DNA of 23,607 nt from Candidatus Bathyarchaeota archaeon. GTDB taxonomy: Archaea; Thermoproteota; Bathyarchaeia; TCS64. Shown piece by piece: positions 1 to 6,397 of the stretch. The stretch spans positions 1 through 23,607 of the forward strand of contig QMXQ01000004.1 of NCBI GenBank assembly GCA_003662205.1. The letters run 5' to 3'. Both the position numbers and the translations under genes were made by a program. The notes beneath the pieces are model-generated. The model was not told where the DNA came from. It saw only the letters and a list, made by a program, of their open reading frames with translations, and did no database searches. Every line of letters begins with the position of its first letter. Within the stretch, counting starts at the first letter, position 1.

Positions 1-1058
1 AGCATCTTCGACGTATCGACGCCCTCTGGCATCTTCACCCAGAGGAACAGACCGCCCTTCGGCTCGTTCCACTTGGCCTCCTCGGGGAAGTGGGCCTCCA
101 TCGCTTCCAGCATCAGGTCCCGCTTCCTCCTGTAGATGTCTATCATCTTCAGTATCTGCTCCCCCACGACGCCCCGCCTCAGCAGCTCCGCCGCCACATA
201 CTGGCTGAGGCCGTCGGTGCAGATGTCGACGTTTCCCTTGGCCACGGCCATCTTCGTCACGAACTCCTTTCGGGCGGCGACCCACCCGATCCTGAGGCCG
301 GGCGAGACGATCTTGGAGAAGGTGCTCATGTAGATGACCCGCCCCGACTTGTCCAGGGCCTTGATGGGGGTCGGCATCGCCCCCTCGAAGGAGATGTAGC
401 CGTAGGGGTTGTCCTCGACGATGAGGAAGTCGAACTCCTCCGCGAGCTCCAGCATCCTTAGCCGCCGCTCCCGGGTCAGCACCGTGCTCGTCGGGTTCTG
501 GAAGGAGGGCACAGTGTACAGCAGCTTCGGGGTCTTCCCCTCAGACGCAAGCCGCCTCAGCTCCGCCTCCAGCGCGTCCGTGTCCATGCCGTCCCTGTCG
601 ACGGGAACGACGCAGAACTCCGGCCCGAACTGCCTGAAGGCCGAGAGGGCCTGGAGGTAGGTCGGGGAGCCGACGACGACGATGTCGCCGGGGTTGATGA
701 ACAGCCTTGAGATGAGGTCGAGGGCCTGCTGCGACCCCGTCGTCACGATGACCTCGCTCTGAGGGTCGGCCTCTACGCCGGCCTCCGCCATGAATCGGGA
801 GAGCTCAGCCCTCAGCTTGCCGCTGCCCACGTTGCTGCCGTACTGGAGCATCTCCTGCCACGCCTCAGCCGGGGCCTCGGCGAAGACCGTCTTGATCTGC
901 TCGATGGGGAGGGAGGATGGATCGTAGCTGCCGCCGGTCAGGGATATGATCTTCTTCCCCTGCCTCATCAGCTCGAAGGCCGCGAGCACGACCTGGGTGA
1001 GCACGCCGGGCTTGAAGGTCTCCCCCAGCCTGGAGTAGAATCTATCGGCGTCAAACAT
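1..1058 (-). CDS. PLP-dependent aminotransferase (fold type I, 2-aminoadipate/aromatic type), 3' end missing
   Basis: Transfers the amino group of an amino acid to a 2-oxoacid using pyridoxal phosphate. The minus-strand frame gives 352 residues and runs off the left edge; the family is about 400 residues, so some 40-50 are missing. Visible fold-type I marks are GSQQALD near residue 108, FQNPT with Asn187, EDNPYG with Asp216 and Tyr219, the Schiff-base lysine K249 in STFSK, and Arg256 in GLRIGW. The sequence most resembles the LysN/2-aminoadipate aminotransferase group that also includes aromatic aminotransferases; the true substrate cannot be read. ATG 1058 is chosen because a stop lies upstream at 1086-1088 and a TATA element at 1086-1093 would start the transcript near 1063. 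It is divergent from a 2-oxoacid:ferredoxin oxidoreductase operon, which suggests (inference) that it supplies that enzyme with 2-oxoacids. Confidence 0.9.
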   Translation of the reverse strand, partial: MFDADRFYSRLGETFKPGVLTQVVLAAFELMRQGKKIISLTGGSYDPSSLPIEQIKTVFAEAPAEAWQEMLQYGSNVGSGKLRAELSRFMAEAGVEADPQSEVIVTTGSQQALDLISRLFINPGDIVVVGSPTYLQALSAFRQFGPEFCVVPVDRDGMDTDALEAELRRLASEGKTPKLLYTVPSFQNPTSTVLTRERRLRMLELAEEFDFLIVEDNPYGYISFEGAMPTPIKALDKSGRVIYMSTFSKIVSPGLRIGWVAARKEFVTKMAVAKGNVDICTDGLSQYVAAELLRRGVVGEQILKMIDIYRRKRDLMLEAMEAHFPEEAKWNEPKGGLFLWVKMPEGVDTSKM

Positions 1059-1085
1059 CCTGATCAGCTGGATTAGTCGCCGGAA

Positions 1086-1093
1086 TTATATTT
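1086..1093 (-). promoter_or_regulatory. TATA box of the aminotransferase
   Basis: Read on the minus strand this is AAATATAA, preceded by an A-rich BRE-like stretch. It lies about 30 nt before ATG 1058, which predicts an almost leaderless mRNA. Confidence 0.6.
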
Positions 1094-1118
1094 GTCTTAG
1101 GGGCGCCCGCGGAGGCCT

Positions 1119-1158
1119 GGTATAAATTTACCGAAGATGGTAAATAGGGTATTTATCC
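1119..1158. promoter_or_regulatory. Cluster of GGTA/TACC inverted repeats in the divergent spacer
   Basis: Two imperfect palindromes lie side by side: GGTATAAATTTACC at 1119-1132 and GGTAAATAGGGTATTTATCC at 1139-1158. They sit between the two divergent promoters, upstream of both TATA elements. This is where an operator controlling both the aminotransferase and the oxidoreductase would be expected. The binding protein is unknown. The first palindrome also contains TATAAA and could be an extra core promoter. Confidence 0.35.
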
Positions 1159-1180
1159 TACCCTTCGAAGGTCAGTAAAG

Positions 1181-1187
1181 CTTTTAT
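1181..1187 (+). promoter_or_regulatory. TATA box of the oxidoreductase operon
   Basis: CTTTTAT preceded by a purine-rich BRE-like GTAAAG. Standard archaeal spacing puts the transcription start near 1208-1211, directly at the foot of the hairpin at 1210-1270, so the operon mRNA would carry a leader of about 85 nt. That is unusual here, because most genes in the window look leaderless. Confidence 0.55.
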
Positions 1188-1209
1188 CCCGCTCCTAAGA
1201 AAGAGCAAC

Positions 1210-1270
1210 AGAGCCGAGGATGAGTGTCCCGCAGCAGACGCTGGGAGGCGCGTTGCGTGAGCTCGGCTCT
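1210..1270 (+). promoter_or_regulatory. Structured 5' leader (hairpin) of the oxidoreductase operon
   Basis: A perfect 9-bp stem pairs 1210-1218 (AGAGCCGAG) with 1262-1270 (CTCGGCTCT). Inside it, 1230-1235 (CGCAGC) pairs with 1252-1257 (GTTGCG, one G-U pair), topped by a 3-bp CGC/GCG stem at 1239-1241/1248-1250. The asymmetric internal loop is GATGAGTGTCC facing TGAG, which contains GA steps compatible with a kink-turn. Since the predicted transcript begins near 1209, the structure would sit at the very 5' end of the mRNA. It matches no riboswitch class I recognise. Confidence 0.4.
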
Positions 1271-1279
1271 TCTGTATGA
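1220..1279 (+). CDS. Possible 19-residue leader peptide (uORF)
   Basis: ATG at 1220 opens a frame ending in TGA at 1277-1279 and encoding MSVPQQTLGGALRELGSSV. It spans the leader hairpin and ends one base before the purine-rich Shine-Dalgarno region (GTGAGGGGG, 1280-1288) of the gamma-subunit gene, so ribosomes translating it would unfold the hairpin and terminate beside the next start. There is no Shine-Dalgarno sequence for this ATG, but it would be only about 11 nt from the predicted transcript start. No run of a single amino acid suggests classical attenuation. It may be a chance ORF. Confidence 0.25.
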   Translation: MSVPQQTLGGALRELGSSV

Positions 1280-1294
1280 GTGAGGGGGAATCAG

Positions 1295-1861
1295 ATGGTA
1301 GAGGAGATAAGGCTTCACGGCATGGGCGGCCAGGGCGTCGTCGCGGCCGGCGAGCTGATAGCCATCGCCGCCTCGTATGAGGGGAAGTTCTGCAGGGCTT
1401 TTCCCATGTACGGTTCGGCTCGGAGGGGGGCGCCTGTCGTCGCCTTCGCCCAGATCGGGCCGGAGTCGGAGGCGACCCGGTCGATGATCTACTACCCGAG
1501 GTACCTGCTCATCCTTGATCCCGCGATGCCGGAGACGATGGACGTCACCAGCGGCCTCAAGGAGGGCGGCGTCATCCTGTTCAACACCTCCAGGCCGCCT
1601 GAGGAGGCCGCGAAGCTGTTCAAGGTCGACCTCTCCAAGATCGGCGTCGTCGATGCGACGGGCCTGGCGGAGAAGATCCTTGGAAGGCCGATACCGAACA
1701 CCACCATGCTCGGCGCGTTCTCCCGGACGACCGGGCTGCTGAAGCTCGAATCCATCAACAAGGCCATCGAGAAGAGGTTCAGCGGCGCGCTGGCCGAGAG
1801 GAACATCGAGGCCGCGAAGGCGGGGTACGACTCAGTCACGGTCAAGACGTTCGAGAGGTGA
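1295..1861 (+). CDS. 2-oxoacid:ferredoxin oxidoreductase, gamma subunit
   Basis: The gamma subunit of the pyruvate/2-oxoacid:ferredoxin oxidoreductase family closes over the coenzyme A side of the active site in the complex that makes acyl-CoA, CO2 and reduced ferredoxin. The protein is 188 residues, normal for a stand-alone gamma subunit. It opens with the family signature RLHGMGGQGVV, followed by YGSARRGAPVVAF and later NTTMLGAFSRTTG. ATG 1295 is preferred over GTG 1280 because GAGGGGG lies 6-7 nt upstream and the protein then starts at the usual place before the glycine-rich loop. It is first in a gamma-delta-(alpha-beta) operon. Substrate specificity cannot be assigned from this subunit. 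Confidence 0.93.
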   Translation: MVEEIRLHGMGGQGVVAAGELIAIAASYEGKFCRAFPMYGSARRGAPVVAFAQIGPESEATRSMIYYPRYLLILDPAMPETMDVTSGLKEGGVILFNTSRPPEEAAKLFKVDLSKIGVVDATGLAEKILGRPIPNTTMLGAFSRTTGLLKLESINKAIEKRFSGALAERNIEAAKAGYDSVTVKTFER

Positions 1862-1904
1862 GAGAAGGGTGTTGAGACAAGCCGAAGCGGGAGAGGTGAA
1901 GGGA

Positions 1905-2147
1905 ATGGTTGTCGTCGACAGGACCAAGAAGGGCGGGCAGTACGTGGGGAACTGGAGGACGTACATGCCGGAGGTCGACTACGAGCGCTGCACGGCGTGC
2001 CTGCTCTGCGCCATGTACTGCCCCGAGGCAGCCATAACGGCGAACGAGGAGGGAAAGCCGGAGGTCGACCTCCGATTCTGCAAGGGATGCGGCGTCTGCG
2101 CCAACGAGTGTCCCGTCAAGGCGATAAGGATGGTGAAGGAGGAGTAG
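1905..2147 (+). CDS. 2-oxoacid:ferredoxin oxidoreductase, delta (ferredoxin-like) subunit
   Basis: A small electron-transfer subunit that carries electrons from the thiamine site to external ferredoxin. Two Cys clusters, CTACLLCAMYCP and CKGCGVCANECP, can each hold a [4Fe-4S] centre, and the GNWRTYMPEVDYERC start is typical of PorD-type subunits. ATG 1905 (80 residues) is chosen because GAGGTGA lies about 6 nt upstream and family members begin just before this point. The frame is open further back to GTG 1869, which would add 12 residues directly after the gamma gene. Its stop is 3 nt before the alpha-beta gene, so translation is probably coupled. Confidence 0.92.
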   Translation: MVVVDRTKKGGQYVGNWRTYMPEVDYERCTACLLCAMYCPEAAITANEEGKPEVDLRFCKGCGVCANECPVKAIRMVKEE

Positions 2148-2150
2148 CGC

Positions 2151-4250
2151 ATGTCCGAGTTCGATGTCATGCCCGGGAACAAGGCCGTCGCCCACGGCGT
2201 CAGGCTGGCCCGGGTTGAGGTCATACCCATCTTCCCGATTACCCCCCAGACGACCATCGTCGAGTACCTCGGGGAGTTCATCGCCAACGGCGAGCTCGAC
2301 GCCGAGTACATCCAGTCCGAGGGGGAGCACACCTGCATGGGCATGGCGGTCGGCGCCTCCCTAGCCGGCGCCCGGACGTTCACCGCCACATGCTCCCAGG
2401 GGCTGGCGTACATGCACGAGGTGGTGGCCCAGGCGCCGTCGTACAGGACGCCCATCGTGATGGCCATCGCCGACCGGACCCTCGGCTGGTACTGGTCGCT
2501 GGGCCCCGACTACTCTGACATCATGCCCGAGCTGAACCTGGGCTGGCTCGTCAACTTCGCCGAGAGCAACCAGGAGTGCCTCGACATGGTCCTCCAGCTC
2601 TACAAGATAGCGGAGGACCGGAGGGTGCTCCTCCCATCCATGCTCAGCTTGGACGGCTTCTACCTAAGCTACAGCTACGAGCGGGTGGGCATCCCGGACC
2701 AGGAGCTCGTCGACGGGTTCCTCCCACCCTACGAGGCGCCGTACCCAGTCGATCCGACCATCAGCGACAGGTGGCCCTCCGCGGGGATCCCACCGCCCCT
2801 CCACACCACCTACAGGAGGCTCTTCGAGGAGGTGATGGAGGACGCCAAGAGGGTGATCGCCGAGGTCGACGCCGAGTTCGGCGAGGTGTTCGGCCGCAGC
2901 TACGGGGGCCTCATCGAGAAGTACCGGTGCGACGACGCCGACGCGGTGCTGGTGACCATGGGCTCCATGACCACCGCCGCGAGGCGCGCCGTCGACAGGC
3001 TCCGGGCTGAGGGCGAGCGCGTGGGGCTGGTGAAGCTGAGGTTCATGCGTCCCTTCCCCACGGCCGAGTTCAGGGAGATCGCCGGCGAGGTCGACGCCAT
3101 CGGCGTCGTCGACCGCGTGGTCCTCCACGGCACCGGGGGCGGCAGCGCCTTCGCCGACGTCAAGTCCGCCCTCTACTCGCTGGAGGACCGGCCGAAGGTG
3201 ATGAACTTCGTCACGGGCCTCGGCGGCGAGGACATCCCCATCGACGACCTCGTGGCCATGGGGAGGAAGGTGCTCAGGGTGGCCTCCACCGGCAGGCTTG
3301 AGAAGGAGGTCGAGTTCATCGAGCACCCCCTGCCAAAGGGCGCGGAGCCCATCAGGCTCGACGAGGAGATGCCCATCTACCCCGGCAGCGACGGGTGCGC
3401 CGGCTGCGGCTCCAGCATCATCATCCGGCACCTGCTGAAGATCTTGGGGCCCAACACGGTCATCGTCAACCCGCCGAGCTGCTCGGGCGTCAACTACAGC
3501 GGCGTCGTCAGAGTACCGTGGATCCTCGCCAACTACGCCGCCGCGGCGGGGTACGAGACGGGCATCTACAGGGCCTTCAAGCACAAGGGGAAGGCGGACA
3601 AGATCTATGTGACGGGCTTCTCCGGCGACGGCGGCACCGTGGACATCGGCCTCCAGGCCATCTCGGGCGCGGCCGAGCGGGGCGAGAGCATGATGTGGGT
3701 CTGCTACGACAACGAGGCCTACATGAACACCGGCATCCAGAGGAGCAGCTCCACGCCCCTCTTCGCGGCGACGACCTCGACGCCGGCGGGGACGGTTTGG
3801 AAGGGGAAGCCGCAGAAGCGGAAGAACATGATCCTCATCATGGCGGCTCACAGGATCCCGTACATCGCCACCGCCTCCCTCGCCTACCTCCCCGACTTGG
3901 AGCGGAAGATAAGGAAGGCGGCGGAGGTCACCCGATCCGGGAAGGGGATGGCCTACCTCCACATCCAGCAGCCGTGCGCCACGGGCTGGTACTTCCCGCC
4001 GGAGAAGACGGTGGAGGTCGGTAGACTCGCCGTCCAGACCGGGGCGTGGCCCCTACTGGAGATCGAGGACGGCGTCCTGAGGCTGAACGTCAAGCCGAGG
4101 AAGCTGAAGCCCATCGAGGAGTACCTGAAGCTTCAGCGCCGCTTCCGCCACCTGAGCAAGGAGCAGATCGCCGCCATCCAGCGCGAGGTCGATAAGGACT
4201 GGAAGAGCTGGCTCGCCCTGGAGAAGATGGGCAAGCTCCCCTGGTACTGA
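2151..4250 (+). CDS. 2-oxoacid:ferredoxin oxidoreductase, fused alpha-beta subunit
   Basis: The catalytic chain decarboxylates a 2-oxoacid on thiamine diphosphate and passes electrons to Fe-S clusters. Residues 1 to about 385 are the alpha subunit: FPITPQT around Thr31, SEGEH near 57-60, TCSQGL at 80-85, and GLGGEDI near its end. Residues from about 400 to 699 are the beta subunit: cluster ligands Cys416, Cys419, Cys444 and Cys609, and the thiamine/Mg site G492-D493-G494 with N521 in NEAYMNTG. The two halves, normally separate in archaea, form one uninterrupted frame. The loop at 108-123 (DRTLGWYWSLGPDYSD) replaces the usual NRALSAP...WGDHSD-type sequence of pyruvate enzymes, so the substrate is probably not pyruvate (inference). 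With the divergent aminotransferase this suggests oxidation of amino-acid-derived 2-oxoacids. Confidence 0.92.
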   Translation: MSEFDVMPGNKAVAHGVRLARVEVIPIFPITPQTTIVEYLGEFIANGELDAEYIQSEGEHTCMGMAVGASLAGARTFTATCSQGLAYMHEVVAQAPSYRTPIVMAIADRTLGWYWSLGPDYSDIMPELNLGWLVNFAESNQECLDMVLQLYKIAEDRRVLLPSMLSLDGFYLSYSYERVGIPDQELVDGFLPPYEAPYPVDPTISDRWPSAGIPPPLHTTYRRLFEEVMEDAKRVIAEVDAEFGEVFGRSYGGLIEKYRCDDADAVLVTMGSMTTAARRAVDRLRAEGERVGLVKLRFMRPFPTAEFREIAGEVDAIGVVDRVVLHGTGGGSAFADVKSALYSLEDRPKVMNFVTGLGGEDIPIDDLVAMGRKVLRVASTGRLEKEVEFIEHPLPKGAEPIRLDEEMPIYPGSDGCAGCGSSIIIRHLLKILGPNTVIVNPPSCSGVNYSGVVRVPWILANYAAAAGYETGIYRAFKHKGKADKIYVTGFSGDGGTVDIGLQAISGAAERGESMMWVCYDNEAYMNTGIQRSSSTPLFAATTSTPAGTVWKGKPQKRKNMILIMAAHRIPYIATASLAYLPDLERKIRKAAEVTRSGKGMAYLHIQQPCATGWYFPPEKTVEVGRLAVQTGAWPLLEIEDGVLRLNVKPRKLKPIEEYLKLQRRFRHLSKEQIAAIQREVDKDWKSWLALEKMGKLPWY

Positions 4251-4257
4251 TCCCCCC

Positions 4258-4269
4258 TTTCCCTTTTTT
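4258..4269 (+). terminator. T-rich terminator of the oxidoreductase operon
   Basis: Runs of T (TTT then TTTTTT) 8-19 nt after the stop codon, typical of archaeal T-tract termination without a hairpin. Confidence 0.55.
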
Positions 4270-4277
4270 CCGAGGAA

Positions 4278-4284
4278 ATTTTAA
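4278..4284 (+). promoter_or_regulatory. TATA-like element of the DUF917 gene
   Basis: ATTTTAA after a purine-rich GAGGAA. It is centred about 30 nt before TTG 4312, so transcription would begin near 4307. Confidence 0.4.
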
Positions 4285-4311
4285 CCTGTTTCCGCATACC
4301 ATACTGTAGGG

Positions 4312-5391
4312 TTGAGATACTTGTCGCGAACCATGACGCGTGAGGATGTAGAGGGACTGGCCATAGGCGGGGCCATCCTGGGGGGTGGAGGAGGAGGCTG
4401 GCCGGAGGAGGGGAGGAAGGAGGGGTTGCTCGCCCTCGACCTCGGCGAGGTGGAGCTCCTCGACCCGAGGGAGGCCCCGGAGGATATGGTCGTCGTCACC
4501 GTCGCGGCCCTGGGGGCGCCGACCCAGAGGGGGGCGACCAGGCCGAGGCACTTCATCCGCTCCGTGGAGCTGCTGCGGGAGGCCGGCGTCGAGCTTGAGG
4601 GGCTGATAGCAGCGGAGAACGGGGGGCACAACAGCTTCGGCGGGTGGATCCAGGGCGCGGCGCTGGGGCTCCCCGTCGTCGACGCGCCCTGCGACGGCCG
4701 GGCCCACCCGACCGCCATGATGGGCGGGATGGGGCTCCACAGGGAGGAGGGATACCTCTCTGTGAAGGCGGTCGTCACCGAGGAGGTGGAGGCCGTCGCC
4801 TGGGGGACCCTCCAGAGGACCAGCAACGTCGCGCGGATGATCGCCAACGACGTCAAGGCCCTGGTGGCGATGGCACGCGACCCCGTCACCGTCGGCTACG
4901 CCGTCGAGCACGGCGCGCCCGGCGCCATATCAAAGGCCATTGACCTCGGGAAGACCGTCCTCAAGGCGGCGGCGGAGGGGGCCGACGCGGCGGTCCACGC
5001 CGCCCTGGAGAAGCTGGGCGGGGAGCTCATCTGCGTGGGCCGCATCACCGAGAAGTCCATCGAGGCCAAGGGCGGCTTCGACGTCGGCACCATAAAGGTA
5101 GAGGGCGGCGGCGAGGTCTGCGTGGCGAGCTACCTGAACGAGTACATGACCCTGGAGCTGGACGGGAGGCGGCTGGCGACCTTCCCCGACCTCATCTGCA
5201 CCTTCGGCGAGGACGGGATGCCGGCGACATCGGCGGCCGTGGAGGAGGGAGACAAGGTCTACCTCACCGTCACGGGCCGGGACCTGATCCCGGTAGGGGA
5301 TGGAAACCGCTATTCCGAGGTCTACGAGGTCGTGGAGAGGGCGCTGGGCAAACCCATGGTCGGCTACCTGAAGGGCTTCCTCAAAGCCTGA
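4312..5391 (+). CDS. DUF917 family protein (S-methyl-thiohydantoin desulfurase/hydantoinase-like)
   Basis: A 359-residue, full-length member of the DUF917 family, whose N-terminal domain is named after S-methyl-thiohydantoin desulfurase and which is often found near hydantoinase and oxoprolinase genes. Diagnostic parts are the N-terminal EDVEGLAIGGAILGGGGGG, AENGGHNSF around 102-110, and DAPCDGRAHPTAMM around 124-137. The C-terminal part is beta-rich, as usual. Family members are proposed to act on cyclic amide or amino-acid derivatives, but most are uncharacterised and the substrate here is unknown. TTG 4312 fits the predicted transcript start. ATG 4333 is an alternative and would begin nearer the common family start. 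It has its own promoter, so it need not be part of the preceding operon. Confidence 0.83.
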   Translation: MRYLSRTMTREDVEGLAIGGAILGGGGGGWPEEGRKEGLLALDLGEVELLDPREAPEDMVVVTVAALGAPTQRGATRPRHFIRSVELLREAGVELEGLIAAENGGHNSFGGWIQGAALGLPVVDAPCDGRAHPTAMMGGMGLHREEGYLSVKAVVTEEVEAVAWGTLQRTSNVARMIANDVKALVAMARDPVTVGYAVEHGAPGAISKAIDLGKTVLKAAAEGADAAVHAALEKLGGELICVGRITEKSIEAKGGFDVGTIKVEGGGEVCVASYLNEYMTLELDGRRLATFPDLICTFGEDGMPATSAAVEEGDKVYLTVTGRDLIPVGDGNRYSEVYEVVERALGKPMVGYLKGFLKA

Positions 5392-5401
5392 CGCCCTCGA
5401 C

Positions 5402-5424
5402 GAGCCGAAGGCTGAAGGCGGCTC
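5402..5424. terminator. Hairpin between convergent DUF917 and eL33 genes
   Basis: GAGCCG at 5402-5407 is the inverted repeat of CGGCTC at 5419-5424, with an 11-nt loop, and the right arm overlaps the eL33 stop codon. No T-run follows on either strand, so a terminator role is only suggested by position. Confidence 0.25.
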
Positions 5425-5689
5425 ATTCGTATATCTTCACGCGGCTGTTCAGCGCCTGACCTAGGACGCCCCTGCTGAACCGGACTCTCAGAGTCCCCCT
5501 CTTGCCGTGTAGGCTGACCACCCTACCGTGGATCTTCGGAGCCTCCGCGGGCCAGGCCACCTTCCAGCCGACCATCTGCCCGGCTTCCTTGGGTTCCGCT
5601 CCCAGCACCTTTATCAGGCATTCCTTCGGGTACTGGGTCTTCCTCCCCAGCCTGTAGTTCAGGATCAACCCTTCACGCACAGACGACAT
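5423..5689 (-). CDS. rpl35ae: Large ribosomal subunit protein eL33 (L35Ae)
   Basis: An RNA-binding beta-barrel protein of the large ribosomal subunit, shared by eukaryotes and many archaea and absent from bacteria. The 88-residue product shows the family pattern: LILNYRLGRKTQYPKECLIKV at the N-terminus, GWKVAWP in the middle, a basic VVSLHGKRGTLRVRF strand pair, and the C-terminal signature FSRGVLGQALNSRVKIY. ATG 5689 is chosen because GGAGGTGG (5695-5702 on this strand) lies 5 nt upstream and the length matches the family. The frame is open 34 residues further but that extension does not look like the family. The strong Shine-Dalgarno sequence contrasts with the leaderless genes around it and fits a second position in a transcript that starts before 5844. 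Confidence 0.9.
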   Translation of the reverse strand: MSSVREGLILNYRLGRKTQYPKECLIKVLGAEPKEAGQMVGWKVAWPAEAPKIHGRVVSLHGKRGTLRVRFSRGVLGQALNSRVKIYE

Positions 5690-5715
5690 CCAATCCACCT
5701 CCGACCCGTCCGGGG

Positions 5716-5844
5716 TCATTTCAGCCCTTTCGCAGGGCAGCGGGGGTCCTTCGTCCGCCCCTGCACGCTGCAGGTCACGTACCTGCTGCATTTCCCCTGC
5801 TTATCCGTGTGGTAGTTGGGGAGTATGGGGCATCTCTGGCTCAT
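5716..5844 (-). CDS. Small Cys-rich protein (42 residues), unrecognised
   Basis: A short frame from ATG 5844 to TGA 5716-5718 encodes a basic protein with Cys at 5, 19, 25 and 36 and His12, which could bind one zinc ion (C-x13-C-x5-C-x10-C). I do not recognise the family. It is directly upstream of eL33 on the same strand with a 26-nt gap that contains the strong Shine-Dalgarno sequence of eL33. A TATA-like CTTAAACG at 5884-5891 would start a transcript near 5861, so the two genes probably share an mRNA. A zinc-ribbon-like partner of translation is a guess. It could also be a leader ORF or chance. Confidence 0.45.
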   Translation of the reverse strand: MSQRCPILPNYHTDKQGKCSRYVTCSVQGRTKDPRCPAKGLK

Positions 5845-5883
5845 ATCTAACTCTTCTCTGGGAACGCTCGATGAAAAACCTAC

Positions 5884-5891
5884 CGTTTAAG
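5884..5891 (-). promoter_or_regulatory. TATA-like element upstream of the small Cys-rich ORF and eL33
   Basis: CTTAAACG on the minus strand, centred about 43 nt before ATG 5844. Predicted start of transcription is near 5861. Confidence 0.35.
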
Positions 5892-5924
5892 CCATGCCAG
5901 GCCGCGGCGAAGAACCGGAGACGC

Positions 5925-6299
5925 TCATAGGCGTCCGGGGCCCTCCTCGGCGACCTCGAACTTCGGCTCGAAGCTGAAACTCCAGGGGAAGGGCGTGGGC
6001 CTGTCCCGGGGGTACAGCTCCAGTATCCTGCTCCTCAGCTCCAGGTCTCTGGCCGTGAAGGGCATGGGCTCTCTCTGATAGAGGATCGCCCTCACGGGAG
6101 ACAGGATCACCGCGAGGGTGTCCGCCCTCGCCCTCAACGCGTCACGCTCGTCCTTGAAGAGGGAGAGCTCCCTATCGTCCCTCGGCAGGGTGATCGCCTC
6201 GATGCTGAACGCGGCGCCCAGCTCCTCGGCGACCTTCTCCATGTCCACGCTCCCCCACCAGATGTACCTGATGTAGTGATAGGGAGACGCCAACCTCAC
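5925..6299 (-). CDS. Hypothetical protein, 124 residues
   Basis: I do not recognise this protein. It has no membrane segment or signal peptide. The first part has an aromatic stretch (YHYIRYIWWG), the middle is charged and helical (DERDALRARADTLAVIL), and the end is proline- and phenylalanine-rich (PTPFPWSFSFEPKF). GTG 6299 is taken as start because AATATATCC on the minus strand near 6326-6334 would begin transcription about 6303, giving a leaderless message. ATG 6242 (residue 20) is an alternative. Codon use and base composition resemble the neighbours. It stands alone, divergent from the D-aminoacylase gene, with no functional clue from context. Confidence 0.6.
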   Translation of the reverse strand: MRLASPYHYIRYIWWGSVDMEKVAEELGAAFSIEAITLPRDDRELSLFKDERDALRARADTLAVILSPVRAILYQREPMPFTARDLELRSRILELYPRDRPTPFPWSFSFEPKFEVAEEGPGRL

Positions 6300-6325
6300 T
6301 CACACATAACAGACATCTTCCCGGG

Positions 6326-6334
6326 ATATATTCC
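6326..6334 (-). promoter_or_regulatory. TATA box of the 124-residue hypothetical gene
   Basis: GAATATATC-type element on the minus strand centred about 31 nt before GTG 6299, supporting a leaderless transcript. Confidence 0.45.
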
Positions 6335-6356
6335 GTTCTGAGGCCCGCGCAGAAAC

Positions 6357-6363
6357 GATTTAA
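6357..6363 (+). promoter_or_regulatory. TATA-like element of the D-aminoacylase gene
   Basis: ATTTAAG preceded by an A-rich BRE-like stretch, centred about 38 nt before GTG 6398. Transcription would start near 6386. Confidence 0.45.
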
Positions 6364-6397
6364 GCTCTCGGAAGGAGTTGGGATATGAGGGAGTTCC

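Noticed and set aside
1210..1270. C/D box guide RNA in the oxidoreductase leader
   Set aside because: Size and terminal stem fit, but the C-like (AGGATGA) and D-like (GTGA) boxes both deviate and no internal C'/D' pair is visible.
2664..3962. A 432-residue minus-strand open frame inside the oxidoreductase gene
   Set aside because: Shadow of the well-supported alpha-beta gene; no domain signal.
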